From Nocardioides phosphati (GTDB taxonomy: Bacteria > Actinomycetota > Actinomycetes > Propionibacteriales > Nocardioidaceae), in NCBI RefSeq assembly GCF_014646375.1, contig NZ_BMNI01000001.1:1-64000 (forward strand): DNA of 64,000 nt, given 5' to 3'. Made by a program: the position numbers and the translations under genes. Of this stretch, positions 35,099 through 44,218 are shown piece after piece. A model generated the notes under the pieces. That model was not told where the DNA came from, searched no databases, and saw nothing but the letters and a program-made list of their open reading frames with translations. How positions within the stretch are numbered: the first letter of the stretch is position 1; every line of letters starts with the position of its first letter.

Positions 35099-36481
35099 AT
35101 GGCAACCGACGCGCTCGCCGCTGCCCGCGACAAGATGGCTGAGGCCGGGGTGGACCCGGTCGCCATCGAGGTCTTCACCCACTACTTCCACCAGCTGGAG
35201 GAGGGGGCGACGGGGATGATCCCCGAGGACACGATCGAGCCGCACGACATGGACGCGCTGGCCGACGTGACCGTCGCCGACGAGGTCGCGGCCGAGGCGA
35301 TCCGCCACACCGCCGTCATCAAGCTCAACGGCGGCCTCGGCACCTCGATGGGCATGGAGCGCGCGAAGTCGCTGCTCTGTGTGCGCAAGGGGCTCAGCTT
35401 CCTCGACGTCATCGCGCGCCAGGTGCTCCACCTCCGCAAGGAGTACGACGCGCCCCTGCCGCTGCTCTTCATGAACAGCTTCCGCACCAGCGCCGACACC
35501 ATGGACGCCCTGGCGCGCTACGCCGACCTTCCGGTTGCCGGCCTGCCGCTGGAGTTCCTGCAGAACAAGGAGCCCAAGCTCCTCGTCGACTCGCTGCAGC
35601 CGGTCACGTGGGAGAGGGACCCGTCGCTCGAGTGGTGCCCTCCCGGCCACGGCGACATCTACACGGCCCTCCTCGGCACCGGCATCCTCGACGCGCTGAT
35701 CGCCGCCGGCTACCGCCACGTCTTCGTCTCCAACTCCGACAACCTCGGTGCCGTGCCCGACGCCCGCGTCGCCGGCTGGTTCGCACAGTCGGGCGCGCCG
35801 TTCGCCATCGAGGCCGTACGCCGCACCCCCAGCGACCGCAAGGGTGGCCACTTCGCACGCCGCAAGGCCGATGGCCGGATCGTGCTCCGGGAGTCCGCGC
35901 AGACCCTCGACTCCGACCGGGGCGCGCTCGCCGACCTCGACCGGCACCGCTACACGTCGACCAACAACCTCTGGTTCGACCTGGTCGCGATGAAGGCGAC
36001 GCTGACCGAGCGCGACGGCGTGCTCGGGCTGCCGCTGATCCGCAACGAGAAGACCGTCGACCCGGGCGACCCGCGCTCGCCGCGCGTGATCCAGGCCGAG
36101 AGCGCGATGGGCGCCGCGATCGAGGTCTTCGAGGGTGCGACCACGATCGAGGTCGGCCGCGACCGCTTCGTCCCGGTGAAGACCACCGACGACCTGCTCG
36201 TCCTGCGCTCCGACGTCTACGACCTGCGCGAGGACTACGTGCTCGACCAGGCTGCCGAGGAGGTGCCCTTCGTGGCGCTCGACGGCGACGTCTACAAGCT
36301 GGTGGGCGACTTCGACCAGCGGTTCCCCGACGGAGCTCCCTCGCTCCGCGCGGCGCAGAGCTTCACCGTCGAGGGTGACTGGACCTTCGAGCGGGGTGTC
36401 GAGGTCAAGGGCACGGTGGTGCTCGAGAAGAAGTCTGCGGCCCAGCGGGTCCCTGCCGGCACGGTCCTCGCGGAGGACTGA
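35099..36481 (+). CDS. UTP-glucose-1-phosphate uridylyltransferase, UDPGP (eukaryotic-like) family
   Basis: The 460-residue enzyme makes UDP-glucose from UTP and glucose-1-phosphate. It belongs to the PF01704 family of eukaryotes and some bacteria, not the GalU (nucleotidyl transferase) fold: [18 protein letters not shown] near 75-92 is the UTP-binding loop, [27 protein letters not shown] and [14 protein letters not shown] follow. ATG 35099 (MATDALAAA) is chosen from several nearby ATGs. It sits where mycobacteria have galU (Rv0993), next to moeA/glp. UDP-glucose feeds wall and storage glycans. Confidence 0.88.
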   Translation: MATDALAAARDKMAEAGVDPVAIEVFTHYFHQLEEGATGMIPEDTIEPHDMDALADVTVADEVAAEAIRHTAVIKLNGGLGTSMGMERAKSLLCVRKGLSFLDVIARQVLHLRKEYDAPLPLLFMNSFRTSADTMDALARYADLPVAGLPLEFLQNKEPKLLVDSLQPVTWERDPSLEWCPPGHGDIYTALLGTGILDALIAAGYRHVFVSNSDNLGAVPDARVAGWFAQSGAPFAIEAVRRTPSDRKGGHFARRKADGRIVLRESAQTLDSDRGALADLDRHRYTSTNNLWFDLVAMKATLTERDGVLGLPLIRNEKTVDPGDPRSPRVIQAESAMGAAIEVFEGATTIEVGRDRFVPVKTTDDLLVLRSDVYDLREDYVLDQAAEEVPFVALDGDVYKLVGDFDQRFPDGAPSLRAAQSFTVEGDWTFERGVEVKGTVVLEKKSAAQRVPAGTVLAED

Positions 36482-36484
36482 GCG

Positions 36485-37702
36485 ATGGCGGACCACGGCA
36501 GGCCGACCACGCCGGTCGACGACCACCTCGCCCGCATCCTCGCGGCGGTCGAGCCGCTGCCGCCTGCGACCGTCCCGCTGAGCGACGCCCTCGGCCTCGT
36601 CGTCGCGTCCGACGTCGTGGCTGCCCTGCCGCTGCCCGCCTTCGACAACTCCGCGATGGACGGCTACGCCGTGCACCAGCGCGATGTCGTCGGCGCGACT
36701 CCGGAGTCGCCGGTGCACCTGCCGGTCGTCGGCGGGATCGGCGCGGGTGCGGCGACGATCGACGATCTCGCGCCAGGCACCGCCGTCAAGATCATGACCG
36801 GGGCACCCGTCCCGCCCGGCGCCACCGCGGTGGTGCCCTACGAGTGGACCGACCGCGGCTCGCACGAGGTGCTGATCGAGCACCCCGCCGTCGTCGGGCA
36901 GAACATCCGTCGCAGTGGCGAGGACGTCGATGCCGGCGACCTGCTGGTCAGTGCCGGCACCGTGCTCGGACCGCGCCACCTCGGCCTGCTGGCCGGTGCG
37001 GGGGAGGGCCGGGTCGAGGTCCGCCCGCGGCCGCGCGTCGTCATCGTCTCCACCGGCAGCGAGCTCCGCGAGCCCGGACAGCCCCTCGGCCCGGGCCAGA
37101 TCCACGACGCCAACTCCACGCTGCTCGCCTCCGCCGCCCGCGCGGCGGGCGCGTCCGCCTACCGCGTGGGGTCGGTGGCCGACGAGCCCGGCGCCTTCCT
37201 GGAGACCCTCCAGGACCAGATCTCGCGCGCCGACCTGATCGTCACCAGCGGTGGCGTCAGCCAGGGCGACTTCGACGTGGTGAAGGCGGCGCTGCGCGAC
37301 CGGCTCTGGTTCGGCGACGTCGCCATGCAGCCCGGCAAGCCCCAGGGTTTCGGCACGGTCGACGGCGTCCCGGTCTTCACGCTGCCGGGCAACCCGGTCT
37401 CGGCGTACATCTCCTTCCAGCTCTTCGTGCTCCCTGCCCTGCGCACGCTGCAGGGCCGCCACCGCGTCGTCCACCCGCTGCGGGCCGCGCGCTGCAGCAA
37501 GGGCTTCGGGTCGGCGTACGGCAAGCGGCAGATGGTCCGTGCGGCGTACGACGCGGGGCTGGTCGCGCCGGTGGGCGGGCACGGCTCGCACCTGCTCGGC
37601 GACCTCGCCGCCGCCAACGCCCTCATCGTGGTGCCCGAGGAGACGACGGAGGTGCGCGCGGGCGATACGGTGCAGGTCCTGCTGCTGGACGAGGAGTTCT
37701 GA
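36485..37702 (+). CDS. moeA: Molybdopterin molybdenumtransferase MoeA / Glp (gephyrin-like)
   Basis: The 405-residue protein has the three MoeA domains: [13 protein letters not shown] (about residues 52-64), the [14 protein letters not shown] stretch (about 105-118), the DDGRQ-replacing VIVSTGSEL (about 186-194), [13 protein letters not shown] (about 253-265) and LPGNPVSA (about 302-309). It inserts molybdate into adenylylated molybdopterin. In Corynebacterium the homologue at this locus (Glp) binds FtsZ and a membrane receptor (GlpR) whose homologue is encoded 1.6 kb downstream here, so a division role is also possible. It is coupled (TGATG) to moaC. Confidence 0.9.
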   Translation: MADHGRPTTPVDDHLARILAAVEPLPPATVPLSDALGLVVASDVVAALPLPAFDNSAMDGYAVHQRDVVGATPESPVHLPVVGGIGAGAATIDDLAPGTAVKIMTGAPVPPGATAVVPYEWTDRGSHEVLIEHPAVVGQNIRRSGEDVDAGDLLVSAGTVLGPRHLGLLAGAGEGRVEVRPRPRVVIVSTGSELREPGQPLGPGQIHDANSTLLASAARAAGASAYRVGSVADEPGAFLETLQDQISRADLIVTSGGVSQGDFDVVKAALRDRLWFGDVAMQPGKPQGFGTVDGVPVFTLPGNPVSAYISFQLFVLPALRTLQGRHRVVHPLRAARCSKGFGSAYGKRQMVRAAYDAGLVAPVGGHGSHLLGDLAAANALIVVPEETTEVRAGDTVQVLLLDEEF

Positions 37703-38199
37703 TGCCTGCCGAGGTGCCTGGCCGCCTGACCCACGTCGACGCCTCCGGGGCTGCCCGGATGGTCGACGTCTCGGAGAAGGACGTCACGACGCGCGTCGCG
37801 ACCGCCTCCGGCCGGGTCCTCGTCTCCGCCGAGGTCGTCGCGCTGCTGCGCGGTGAGGGCGTGCCGAAGGGCGACGCGCTCGCCGTCGCCCGGATCGCCG
37901 GGATCATGGGCGCGAAGAAGACGCCCGACCTGATCCCGCTCTGCCACCCGCTCGCGGTCTCCGGAGTGAAGGTCGACCTCGAGGTCGCCGACGACGCCGT
38001 CGAGATCACGGCGCGGGTGAAGACCACCGACCGCACCGGCGTCGAGATGGAGGCGCTCACGGCCGTCTCGGTCGCCGCGCTCACCGTCGTCGACATGGTC
38101 AAGGCCGTCGACAAGGCCGCGGTGATCACCGACGTCCGCGTGGAGACCAAGACCGGCGGCAAGTCCGGCGACTGGGCACGGCCCGGGGTCGACGCATGA
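37702..38199 (+). CDS. moaC: Cyclic pyranopterin monophosphate synthase
   Basis: This 165-residue enzyme acts with MoaA in the first step of molybdenum-cofactor synthesis. Hallmarks are [19 protein letters not shown] near the N-terminus, [18 protein letters not shown] (about 70-87, catalytic region), [21 protein letters not shown] and the Lys-rich [14 protein letters not shown] end. ATG overlaps the moeA stop and its stop overlaps the next start, so three Moco genes form one unit. Confidence 0.95.
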   Translation: MPAEVPGRLTHVDASGAARMVDVSEKDVTTRVATASGRVLVSAEVVALLRGEGVPKGDALAVARIAGIMGAKKTPDLIPLCHPLAVSGVKVDLEVADDAVEITARVKTTDRTGVEMEALTAVSVAALTVVDMVKAVDKAAVITDVRVETKTGGKSGDWARPGVDA

Positions 38200-38684
38200 G
38201 CCTCCTGCCCGCGGGGGTGGTCATCGCCTCCAACCGTGCGTCCGCCGGCGTCTACGAGGACGAGACCGGCCCCCTCATCGCTGACTGGCTCCGCGACCAC
38301 GGCTTCGAGCCCACGGTCGCGGTCGTCCCCGACGGCGAGCCGGTCGGCGAGGCGATCCGCGCCGCCGTCGACGCCGGCGCGCGCGTCGTGCTGACCTCCG
38401 GAGGCACCGGTCTCACCCCGACCGACCGCACGCCCGAGGTGACCCGCCCGCTGCTCGACCGCGAGGTGCCCGGCCTGGCCGAGGCGATCCGGCTGCGCGG
38501 CCTGCAGGCAGGCATCCCGACGGCCGCGCTCTCGCGCGGGCTGGCCGGGGTCATCGGCTCGTGCCTCGTCGTCAACCTGCCCGGCAGCAAGGGCGGCGTG
38601 AAGGATGGCCTGGCCACCCTCGACGGTGTCGTCGTCCACGCGGTCGAGCAGATCGTGGGCAGCGACCACGTGCGGGCGGACTGA
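38196..38684 (+). CDS. Molybdenum cofactor biosynthesis protein, MogA/MoaB type
   Basis: The 162-residue protein binds molybdopterin and catalyses its adenylylation. Family motifs: [11 protein letters not shown] near 8-18, [20 protein letters not shown] near 64-83, and a C-terminal [13 protein letters not shown] near 127-139. ATGA overlap with moaC and TGATG overlap with the following acetyltransferase gene indicate one transcript. Whether it is the MogA or MoaB subtype cannot be told from the sequence alone. Confidence 0.9.
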   Translation: MSLLPAGVVIASNRASAGVYEDETGPLIADWLRDHGFEPTVAVVPDGEPVGEAIRAAVDAGARVVLTSGGTGLTPTDRTPEVTRPLLDREVPGLAEAIRLRGLQAGIPTAALSRGLAGVIGSCLVVNLPGSKGGVKDGLATLDGVVVHAVEQIVGSDHVRAD

Positions 38685-39289
38685 TGGCCTGGCCGGTCAC
38701 CCTCCGCCACGGGCCCGTCACGCTGCGGCCGCTCGAGACGGGTGACCACGACGCGTGGCAGGAGCTCCGCGCGCGCAACAACGACTGGCTGCGCCCGTGG
38801 GAGGCGACGATGCCGCCCGGCGGCTCGGCCCGGCCCACGTCGTTCCGGGCACTGGCGCGCCGGCTCGCGCGCATGGCCCGCAACGGCCAGGCGATGCCGT
38901 TCGCCATCGAGGTCGGCGGCCGCTTCGCCGGCCAGGTCACGGTCAACAACATCGTGCGCGGCTCGGCGAACTTCGCCTCCATCGGCTACTGGATCGGCCA
39001 GGAGTACGCCGGTCGCGGGATCATCCCGCTCGCCGTCGCCCTCGCGATCGACCACTGCTTCGACGTCGAGGGGCTGCACCGCATCGAGGTGGCGATCCGC
39101 CCGGAGAACACCAACTCGCTGCGCGTGGTCGAGAAGCTCGGCATCCAGCGGTGCGGCTACGCGCCGCGCTACCTCCACATCAACGGCGCGTGGCGTGACC
39201 ACGTGCTCTTCGGGATTACGGTCGAGGAGTGCCCCGGGGGCCTCGTGGCCCGTCTCGAGGCGGGCAAGACCCAATCGTCACAGGAGTGA
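38684..39289 (+). CDS. rimJ: RimJ/RimL-like GNAT acetyltransferase
   Basis: The 201-residue protein has the RimJ-type GNAT pattern: GPVTLRPLETGDHDAWQELRARN at the start, GYWIGQEYAGRGIIPLAVALAID (acetyl-CoA loop, about residues 101-123), EVAIRPENTNSLRVVEKLG (about 134-152) and a C-terminal W-R-D-H motif. RimJ and RimL acetylate the N-termini of ribosomal proteins S5 and L12; here the target is unproven. The gene lies between the Moco genes and sepX/glpR, the same place as in mycobacteria (Rv0995). Confidence 0.85.
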   Translation: MAWPVTLRHGPVTLRPLETGDHDAWQELRARNNDWLRPWEATMPPGGSARPTSFRALARRLARMARNGQAMPFAIEVGGRFAGQVTVNNIVRGSANFASIGYWIGQEYAGRGIIPLAVALAIDHCFDVEGLHRIEVAIRPENTNSLRVVEKLGIQRCGYAPRYLHINGAWRDHVLFGITVEECPGGLVARLEAGKTQSSQE

Positions 39290-39349
39290 TTTCCCGACAC
39301 ACCTATGGACTTGCGTCTCATCCTGCGCTATCGCTCCTAACCTCAGAGC

Positions 39350-40216
39350 GTGGACATCACTTCCCTGATCTTCGTGGCCCTGGCTGTGGCCTGGGCCGTC
39401 TATCTCGTGCCCAAGGCGCTCCAGTCGGCCGACGAGGGCGCGGTGAGCCACTCCGTGGAGCGCTTCTCCTCCGCGCTGCGCGTCCTCTCCCGCAACGAGC
39501 CTGCCGGGGCGAGCGCCTCCGCTGACGCCGCGACGTCCACCGGCACCCCCGCCGACGCGCCCGTCGGGGCGTCCGTCGCTCCGGCCGCGCGCGTGCGCCG
39601 CCCGTCGGCCGCCCAGATCCGCGCTCGTCGCGAGGCCGCCCGCCGCGCGGCGCAGCGCCGTCGCCGCGTGCTCGTCACGCTCCTCGTCCTCAACGTCGCG
39701 GTCGCGGTCACCGCGGCGTTCGGTGTGGTCGGCTGGGCCTGGCAGGCCGCGCCCGCCACGCTGCTGGTCGCCTGGCTGGTCACCTGCCGCCTGATGGTCC
39801 GCTCCGAGCAGGCCGCCCACACGCAGGCGCCGGTCCGTGTCCGCATCCCGCGCGTGCTCGACGACGCCCCGGTCGCTGCTTCCCCGGCCGACCAGGACGC
39901 GTCCGGCGAGGCGCCGGAGTCGGTCACGGTGGACCGCAACGAGCAGGGCTTCGACGAGGTCGGGTCCGACGCCGACACCAGCACGATCGAGGCGGTCCGC
40001 GAGGACCTCTGGAGCCCCGTCCCGATCACGCTCCCGACGTACGTCACGAAGGATGCTGCGACCCGTCGCACGGTCCGCACCATCGACCTGTCGGCGCCCG
40101 GCGTGACCACCTCGGGCCGCACCGCCGAGGACTCCGCGATCGCCCGTGAGGCCGACGAGGCCGAGCGCCAGTCGAAGCTGGCGGCCCTCGCACGCAGCAT
40201 CCGCAAGAGCTCCTGA
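39350..40216 (+). CDS. SepX/GlpR-like septal membrane protein
   Basis: The 288-residue protein opens with MDITSLIFVALAVAWAVYLV, a single N-terminal membrane helix (about residues 4-21). A cytoplasmic Arg-rich region (about 80-105, RREAARRAAQRRRR) precedes two more helices (about 106-124 and 128-145), then an acidic disordered tail. Position after UGPase, moeA and rimJ matches mycobacterial Rv0996 and the SepX (Streptomyces) and GlpR (Corynebacterium) proteins, which place the division machinery at the septum and bind the MoeA homologue Glp. Similarity is by layout and synteny, not by an alignment I could run. Confidence 0.7.
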   Translation: MDITSLIFVALAVAWAVYLVPKALQSADEGAVSHSVERFSSALRVLSRNEPAGASASADAATSTGTPADAPVGASVAPAARVRRPSAAQIRARREAARRAAQRRRRVLVTLLVLNVAVAVTAAFGVVGWAWQAAPATLLVAWLVTCRLMVRSEQAAHTQAPVRVRIPRVLDDAPVAASPADQDASGEAPESVTVDRNEQGFDEVGSDADTSTIEAVREDLWSPVPITLPTYVTKDAATRRTVRTIDLSAPGVTTSGRTAEDSAIAREADEAERQSKLAALARSIRKSS

Positions 40217-40246
40217 AGCACCCCGTTTCGTGCGCCACCCCGATTT

Positions 40247-40274
40247 TTGGCGCTCGCCAGCCGGGTGATATCTT
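40247..40274 (+). promoter_or_regulatory. Promoter of tRNA-Ala
   Basis: TTGGCG (40247-40252) and TATCTT (40269-40274) are spaced by 16 bases, in an AT-richer patch (ATTTTT just upstream). The start would lie about 27 bases before the tRNA. Confidence 0.5.
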
Positions 40275-40307
40275 TTCGCACGCAGCACGCGCAAGCGTGA
40301 AGCGGCT

Positions 40308-40383
40308 GGGGGTATGGCGCAGCTGGTAGCGCGCCTCGTTCGCATCGAGGAGGCCAGGGGTTCGAGTCCCCTTACCTCCACCA
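40308..40383 (+). tRNA. tRNA-Ala (anticodon CGC)
   Basis: Acceptor GGGGGTA / TACCTCC includes the G3-U70 wobble that defines alanine tRNA. Anticodon stem CCTCG / CGAGG encloses TTCGCAT, anticodon CGC, reading GCG. T arm CAGGGG-TTCGAGT-CCCCTT. A73 and CCA are encoded. Confidence 0.97.
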
Positions 40384-40390
40384 GCAGCTG

Positions 40391-40420
40391 AAGGGCCCGG
40401 TCCACACGGACCGGGCCCTT
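40391..40420 (+). terminator. Terminator after tRNA-Ala
   Basis: Perfect 13-bp stem AAGGGCCCGGTCC / GGACCGGGCCCTT with an ACAC loop and CTGCC after it, eight bases past the tRNA. The strongest hairpin in the window. Confidence 0.9.
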
Positions 40421-40465
40421 CTGCCATGTGTCGCCGGTTCGGCACAGCGCCGCTGATCGGTCAGG

Positions 40466-41056
40466 ATGTCCCCGATGCTGCGCCTCTCGTTCCTCGGGTG
40501 CCTGGTCGTGACGGTCCTCTCCGTCGTGGCCGGGGTCGCAGTCACGTCCCCGTCCTGGCTCGCCCGGCCGACAGCAGCCGTCGCCCCGCGTACGCCGGTG
40601 ACGACGGTCGCCACCGGCGTGCGCTTCGCCCCGGTGCGCGTCGTCGCTCCCCGGCCGGGTCGCCCGGGCGCGATCCCGGCGGCTGCCGGCGCGGCGTACC
40701 GCACGGCGGCGGGTCTGCTGAGCACCGCCGACGCCGGCTGTCACCTGCGCTGGCCGCTGCTGGCTGCGGCAGGGTGGGTCGGGAGCAGGCACGGCTCCGT
40801 CGGGCACGGGCGCGGTCCGTTCGACCTCTCACGCTCCCGCTGGCGGTTCTCCCGCGTGGACGCCGACGGCGACGGCCGGCAGCGGCGGCGCGACCTCGAC
40901 GACGCCGCGCTGGCGTACGCCGTGCTGCTCTGCGCCGGCGTCGGCGACCTCCGTCGACCCCGCCTGGCCCGCGTCGCGCTGCGGCGGATCGACCCGCGCC
41001 CCGGCTACACCGGGGAGATCCTGGCGGTGGCGCGGTACTACCGGACGCACGCCTGA
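40466..41056 (+). CDS. Degenerate lytic-transglycosylase-like exported protein
   Basis: This 196-residue protein has an N-terminal signal or anchor helix (about residues 5-29) and a C-terminal part that resembles MltB-type lytic transglycosylases: CHLRWPLLAAAGWVGSRHG, RVDADGDGRQRRRDLDDAALAYAVLLCAG and ARYYR. The catalytic position, normally Glu in V-E-S-x-H-G, is Gly here, and the MQF-x-P-S-T-W segment is missing between the two halves. It is therefore either a non-catalytic binding protein or a decaying gene. ATG 40466 and 40475 are both possible starts. Confidence 0.6.
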   Translation: MSPMLRLSFLGCLVVTVLSVVAGVAVTSPSWLARPTAAVAPRTPVTTVATGVRFAPVRVVAPRPGRPGAIPAAAGAAYRTAAGLLSTADAGCHLRWPLLAAAGWVGSRHGSVGHGRGPFDLSRSRWRFSRVDADGDGRQRRRDLDDAALAYAVLLCAGVGDLRRPRLARVALRRIDPRPGYTGEILAVARYYRTHA

Positions 41057-41083
41057 GGGCCGGCGCCGGCCGACAGCGGCTCG

Positions 41084-42487
41084 CTAGTTGCTGCCGGGCA
41101 CGTCGGTCAGCTCGTCGAGCGGCTCACCCTCGTAGGTGTCAGGCTGGCCGTTGCGGCCCGTGCGTGACGACGGGACGTCGAAGCGGGTCGCGGTGAGGTC
41201 GCGCGGCACCAGGCGGAAGCCCTGCCAGTGGAGCTCCATCGGCGACTGGTCCTCGTCGCGCGGCACGTGGTGGAAGCCGACCGCGATCCAGGAGACCACG
41301 TCGGTGAGGGGCGCCGTGTCGCCGGCGACGTAGTCCGGTACGCCGTCGCCGCAGGTCTCGTCGTTGCCGGTCGCGAAGACCTCGCACGCGTCGTAGTTGG
41401 TGAACGCGACGTCGTAGCCGTGGTGCGCGCCGTGGAGGCGGTCCTCGGTGAGCTCGAAGGAGTCGGTCGCGCCGAGGTCGATCTCGTAGGAGACCGGATG
41501 GCCGTCGGCGTTGTGGTTGCCGGGGTTCACCACGCGCCACCAGCGCCGGCTGGCGCGGTCGGCGGTCGTCGCGTGGCCGAGGCGCTGGAGCCCGCCGTCG
41601 ACGAGCGGCGACTCCTTGCCGATCTTGCCCGTGGGGGAGGCGTCGTACTGCTCGACGGCCAGGGGGCCCTTGCCGAGCGCCCAGTGGACCCGCCAGACGG
41701 CATTGTGGGAGTGGGAGGCGGCGTGCTCGTCGTCGCCGTTGCCGACGGAGGCGCCCTTCGCGGCCGACGCGGTCCAGTCGACGGGGGAGAGGTCGCCCGT
41801 CGCGCCGAGGTCGGGGCTGATGGTGCCGTCCGCGCCGAAGGTGTAGCGCGTGACGTACTCGTACCAGCCGACCTTGGAGACCGTCGAGAGCGTCCACTGG
41901 TCCTTGCGCGCCGCGAGGACCTTGCCGCTCTCGGAGGAGCGGTAGGAGAGGCCCGCGTCGGTGACCTCGCTGCAGACCACCTTGCGGTGCTGGATCTCGC
42001 CGAATTGGGAGCCGTCGCCGATGGTCGGCACCGGCAGGGTGACGAGCTCTCCCGCGCACTCCTTCGTGCCGAGGTCCTGCATCTTGAGGCCGCCGAAGCC
42101 GGCGCTGGTGATGTCCTCGGTGAGGCGTGCACCGGTGTCGTAGGGGACCTCGAGCTGGGCCAGCGAGAGGTCGTGGGCGATCGTCGTCACCGCGCCCCCG
42201 GGCGGCGTCAGCGCGACCTCGCGCAGCACCATGCCGCGCTTGGCGTCGATCTGGAGGCACATGCGCCAGGTGGCGCCGCTGGAGAGCCGGCGGGCCAGGC
42301 CGACCTCGCGCTTGCCGCAGTGGGCACCCGTGGCGACCGCCGAGCCGTTGCCGCGGAGCGAGCCCGCTTCCGCCGTCGCCCCGCTCGTGCTCGTCGTGGT
42401 GGCCGCGCCGACCGTCCCGTTGCCGCACGCAGCAGTCACGCCGGCGAGGGCGAGGAGGACGACGGTGGCCGGGAGGAGGCGACGCAT
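41084..42487 (-). CDS. Copper amine oxidase-like secreted lipoprotein
   Basis: The 467-residue product has a lipoprotein signal (LAGVTAACGNG; lipidation Cys near residue 21). The body aligns by eye to the catalytic domain of copper amine oxidases: VPYDTGARLTEDITSAGFG, the cofactor region VGWYEYVTRYTFGADGTI, the HxH copper pair in ASHSHNAVWRVHW, and the third His in VGFHHVPRDEDQSPMELHW. The Tyr that becomes topaquinone is kept (W-Y-E, normally N-Y-D/E), but the preceding Asn is Trp. The N-terminal D2/D3 domains of the full 640-residue enzymes are absent. Activity uncertain. The family call is made by motif, not alignment. Confidence 0.7.
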   Translation of the reverse strand: MRRLLPATVVLLALAGVTAACGNGTVGAATTTSTSGATAEAGSLRGNGSAVATGAHCGKREVGLARRLSSGATWRMCLQIDAKRGMVLREVALTPPGGAVTTIAHDLSLAQLEVPYDTGARLTEDITSAGFGGLKMQDLGTKECAGELVTLPVPTIGDGSQFGEIQHRKVVCSEVTDAGLSYRSSESGKVLAARKDQWTLSTVSKVGWYEYVTRYTFGADGTISPDLGATGDLSPVDWTASAAKGASVGNGDDEHAASHSHNAVWRVHWALGKGPLAVEQYDASPTGKIGKESPLVDGGLQRLGHATTADRASRRWWRVVNPGNHNADGHPVSYEIDLGATDSFELTEDRLHGAHHGYDVAFTNYDACEVFATGNDETCGDGVPDYVAGDTAPLTDVVSWIAVGFHHVPRDEDQSPMELHWQGFRLVPRDLTATRFDVPSSRTGRNGQPDTYEGEPLDELTDVPGSN

Positions 42488-42529
42488 GGGCTGACCTTAA
42501 GGGGCTGAGGACGTGGGCCGGGGCATGTG

Positions 42530-42566
42530 CCGGGGGCCGTATCCACCTCGTGGATACGGCCCCCGG
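42530..42566 (-). terminator. Terminator of the anchor-G gene
   Basis: Perfect 17-bp stem CCGGGGGCCGTATCCAC / GTGGATACGGCCCCCGG with a CTC loop. It separates the large secreted-protein gene from the amine-oxidase-like gene that follows on the same strand. Confidence 0.85.
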
Positions 42567-42579
42567 GGTCAGGCGCGGG

Positions 42580-44154
42580 TCAGCCGACCCAGGTGCCGTC
42601 GCACTTCGCGCTCGCCTCGGCGTTGCCGAAGTCGAGGCGCGGACCCGCAGCGGCCCGGCGGAAGGCCAGGCTGAGGGCGGAGAGCTGCAGGCCGGAGGTG
42701 CGGCGCGTCCCGTCGGGCGCGGTGCAGGTCTGCGGCCGCTGCGCGTTCAGCTGCAGCGAGACGTTCTGCGCGAGCGTCTGGAGGAACGGGTCGATCGCCG
42801 CGCGCAGCGGAGCGGTCATCATGCCGGTCTTCAGGTCCTGGATGGCCAGGCCGTAGAGGTTGGCGCCCGCGTCGCTGAGCAGGAAGTCACGCACGGGGAC
42901 GAGCAGCTTGGTGGCCAGCGGCACGACGGCGGTGTTGACCACGGCGGTCAGCACCGTGCACAGGGCCGGACCGGCGAGGCCGGACGACGTGCAGGTGGCC
43001 GGCTTGACCTGGCTGCCCATGAGGTTGACGCTCCACGTCGACACCGCGGTGCTGTTGAGGATGCCCTTGAGGGTGGCGGTGAAGTCGACCGTCACCGAGC
43101 CGAGAGCGCCCGCGACGGAGCCGACCGCGATGGTGACGACCTCGTCGATCAGGTCGTGGATGGTCTCGGCGATCATCGGGTAGATCTCGTCATCGATGAT
43201 CTCGGTGTTCGGCGCCTGGCTGTTGAGGCCGGTCGGGTCGCCGGGGCGCACCGTCTGGCCGGGCAGCAGGGGACCGTCGACGACCTCCTCGCCGTGCAGC
43301 AACTGGTCGAGGTGCAGGGTCGCGCGGCCGGTGGAGAAGTCGACCGTCAGCACCTTGTTCTTCGTGGTGATCGGCTGCGCCAGCAGCCGCTTGAAGACCT
43401 GGTCCTGCATGTCGGAGTGCACGCGCGCGGTGACCGAGCCTCCCGTCGGCAGGGCCGAGGTGAGCTTGGTGAGGTCGAGGAGGCTGTTGACCTGGGTCTC
43501 GGTGACGTCGTCGAGGCGGCCGACGGCGTCGTACATCTGCGCCGCGGCCTCCTTGACCTTCGGCGAGCCGAGCTCGAGGTCGGTCTGGCCCAGCCGGTAG
43601 CGACCGAGCCCGCCGACGCCGTCCTGGTCGATGACCTGACCGTTGCGGGTGATCACCTCGGAGCCACCGAGGCCGAGGCGGAGCGTCGCCTCGTCGACGA
43701 GCGCGTCGGAGAGGTCCGTGCCGCCCTTCTTCAGGTAGGCCAGCAGGTCGACGCTGGCCGGGGCGAAGCCGCCGTCGGCGCGGTCGAAGGTCACCTGGCC
43801 GTCGGAGCCGATGAAGCCGGAGAGGGCGCTCGCGTCGTACGGGCTGGTGGTCGTGGAGACGGACTGCATGCCGCCGCCCTGGCCGAAGTCGACCGTGTCG
43901 CTGAGCGGGACGGTCGTGACCGGGCCGCTGGTGTTCGGTCCGGCGTTGTCGGGCCAGGTGGCCTCGGAGTGCCCGGCGCCGTCGGTGCCCTGGCCGATGA
44001 CGCTCGCGGACGCGTGCGCGGTGAGCCCGTCGCTGTCCGCGGAGGCCGGAAGGCTCGTCGCGGCGACGGCGGTGATGGTGAGCGCGCCGATGGCGAACAA
44101 TCGGCGCGTGGTCGTGCTGCCCTTCGAACTGCCCCACTCAGTTGGACGGAACAT
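42580..44154 (-). CDS. Large secreted protein, choice-of-anchor G-like
   Basis: The 524-residue protein has a long signal peptide (about residues 1-39: RRLFAIGALTITAVAATSLPASA). The mature part has SSALTAHASASVIGQG-type surface strands, GFIGSDGQVTFDRADGGFAPASVDLL and several Val/Asp/Leu-rich stretches, and a Cys pair region near the C-terminus (CTSSG...ALC). This matches the actinobacterial family called choice-of-anchor G, proteins that carry different C-terminal anchors. No LPxTG or other sorting signal is seen here, so it may be released. ATG 44154 gives the signal at the right distance, with AAGGTAAAGG upstream. Confidence 0.65.
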   Translation of the reverse strand: MFRPTEWGSSKGSTTTRRLFAIGALTITAVAATSLPASADSDGLTAHASASVIGQGTDGAGHSEATWPDNAGPNTSGPVTTVPLSDTVDFGQGGGMQSVSTTTSPYDASALSGFIGSDGQVTFDRADGGFAPASVDLLAYLKKGGTDLSDALVDEATLRLGLGGSEVITRNGQVIDQDGVGGLGRYRLGQTDLELGSPKVKEAAAQMYDAVGRLDDVTETQVNSLLDLTKLTSALPTGGSVTARVHSDMQDQVFKRLLAQPITTKNKVLTVDFSTGRATLHLDQLLHGEEVVDGPLLPGQTVRPGDPTGLNSQAPNTEIIDDEIYPMIAETIHDLIDEVVTIAVGSVAGALGSVTVDFTATLKGILNSTAVSTWSVNLMGSQVKPATCTSSGLAGPALCTVLTAVVNTAVVPLATKLLVPVRDFLLSDAGANLYGLAIQDLKTGMMTAPLRAAIDPFLQTLAQNVSLQLNAQRPQTCTAPDGTRRTSGLQLSALSLAFRRAAAGPRLDFGNAEASAKCDGTWVG

Positions 44155-44218
44155 GGCCTTTACCTTCTCTCGACGAATGAATGAGAAAAGGACGCATTCC
44201 GGCCTTTGGGTGCCCGAA

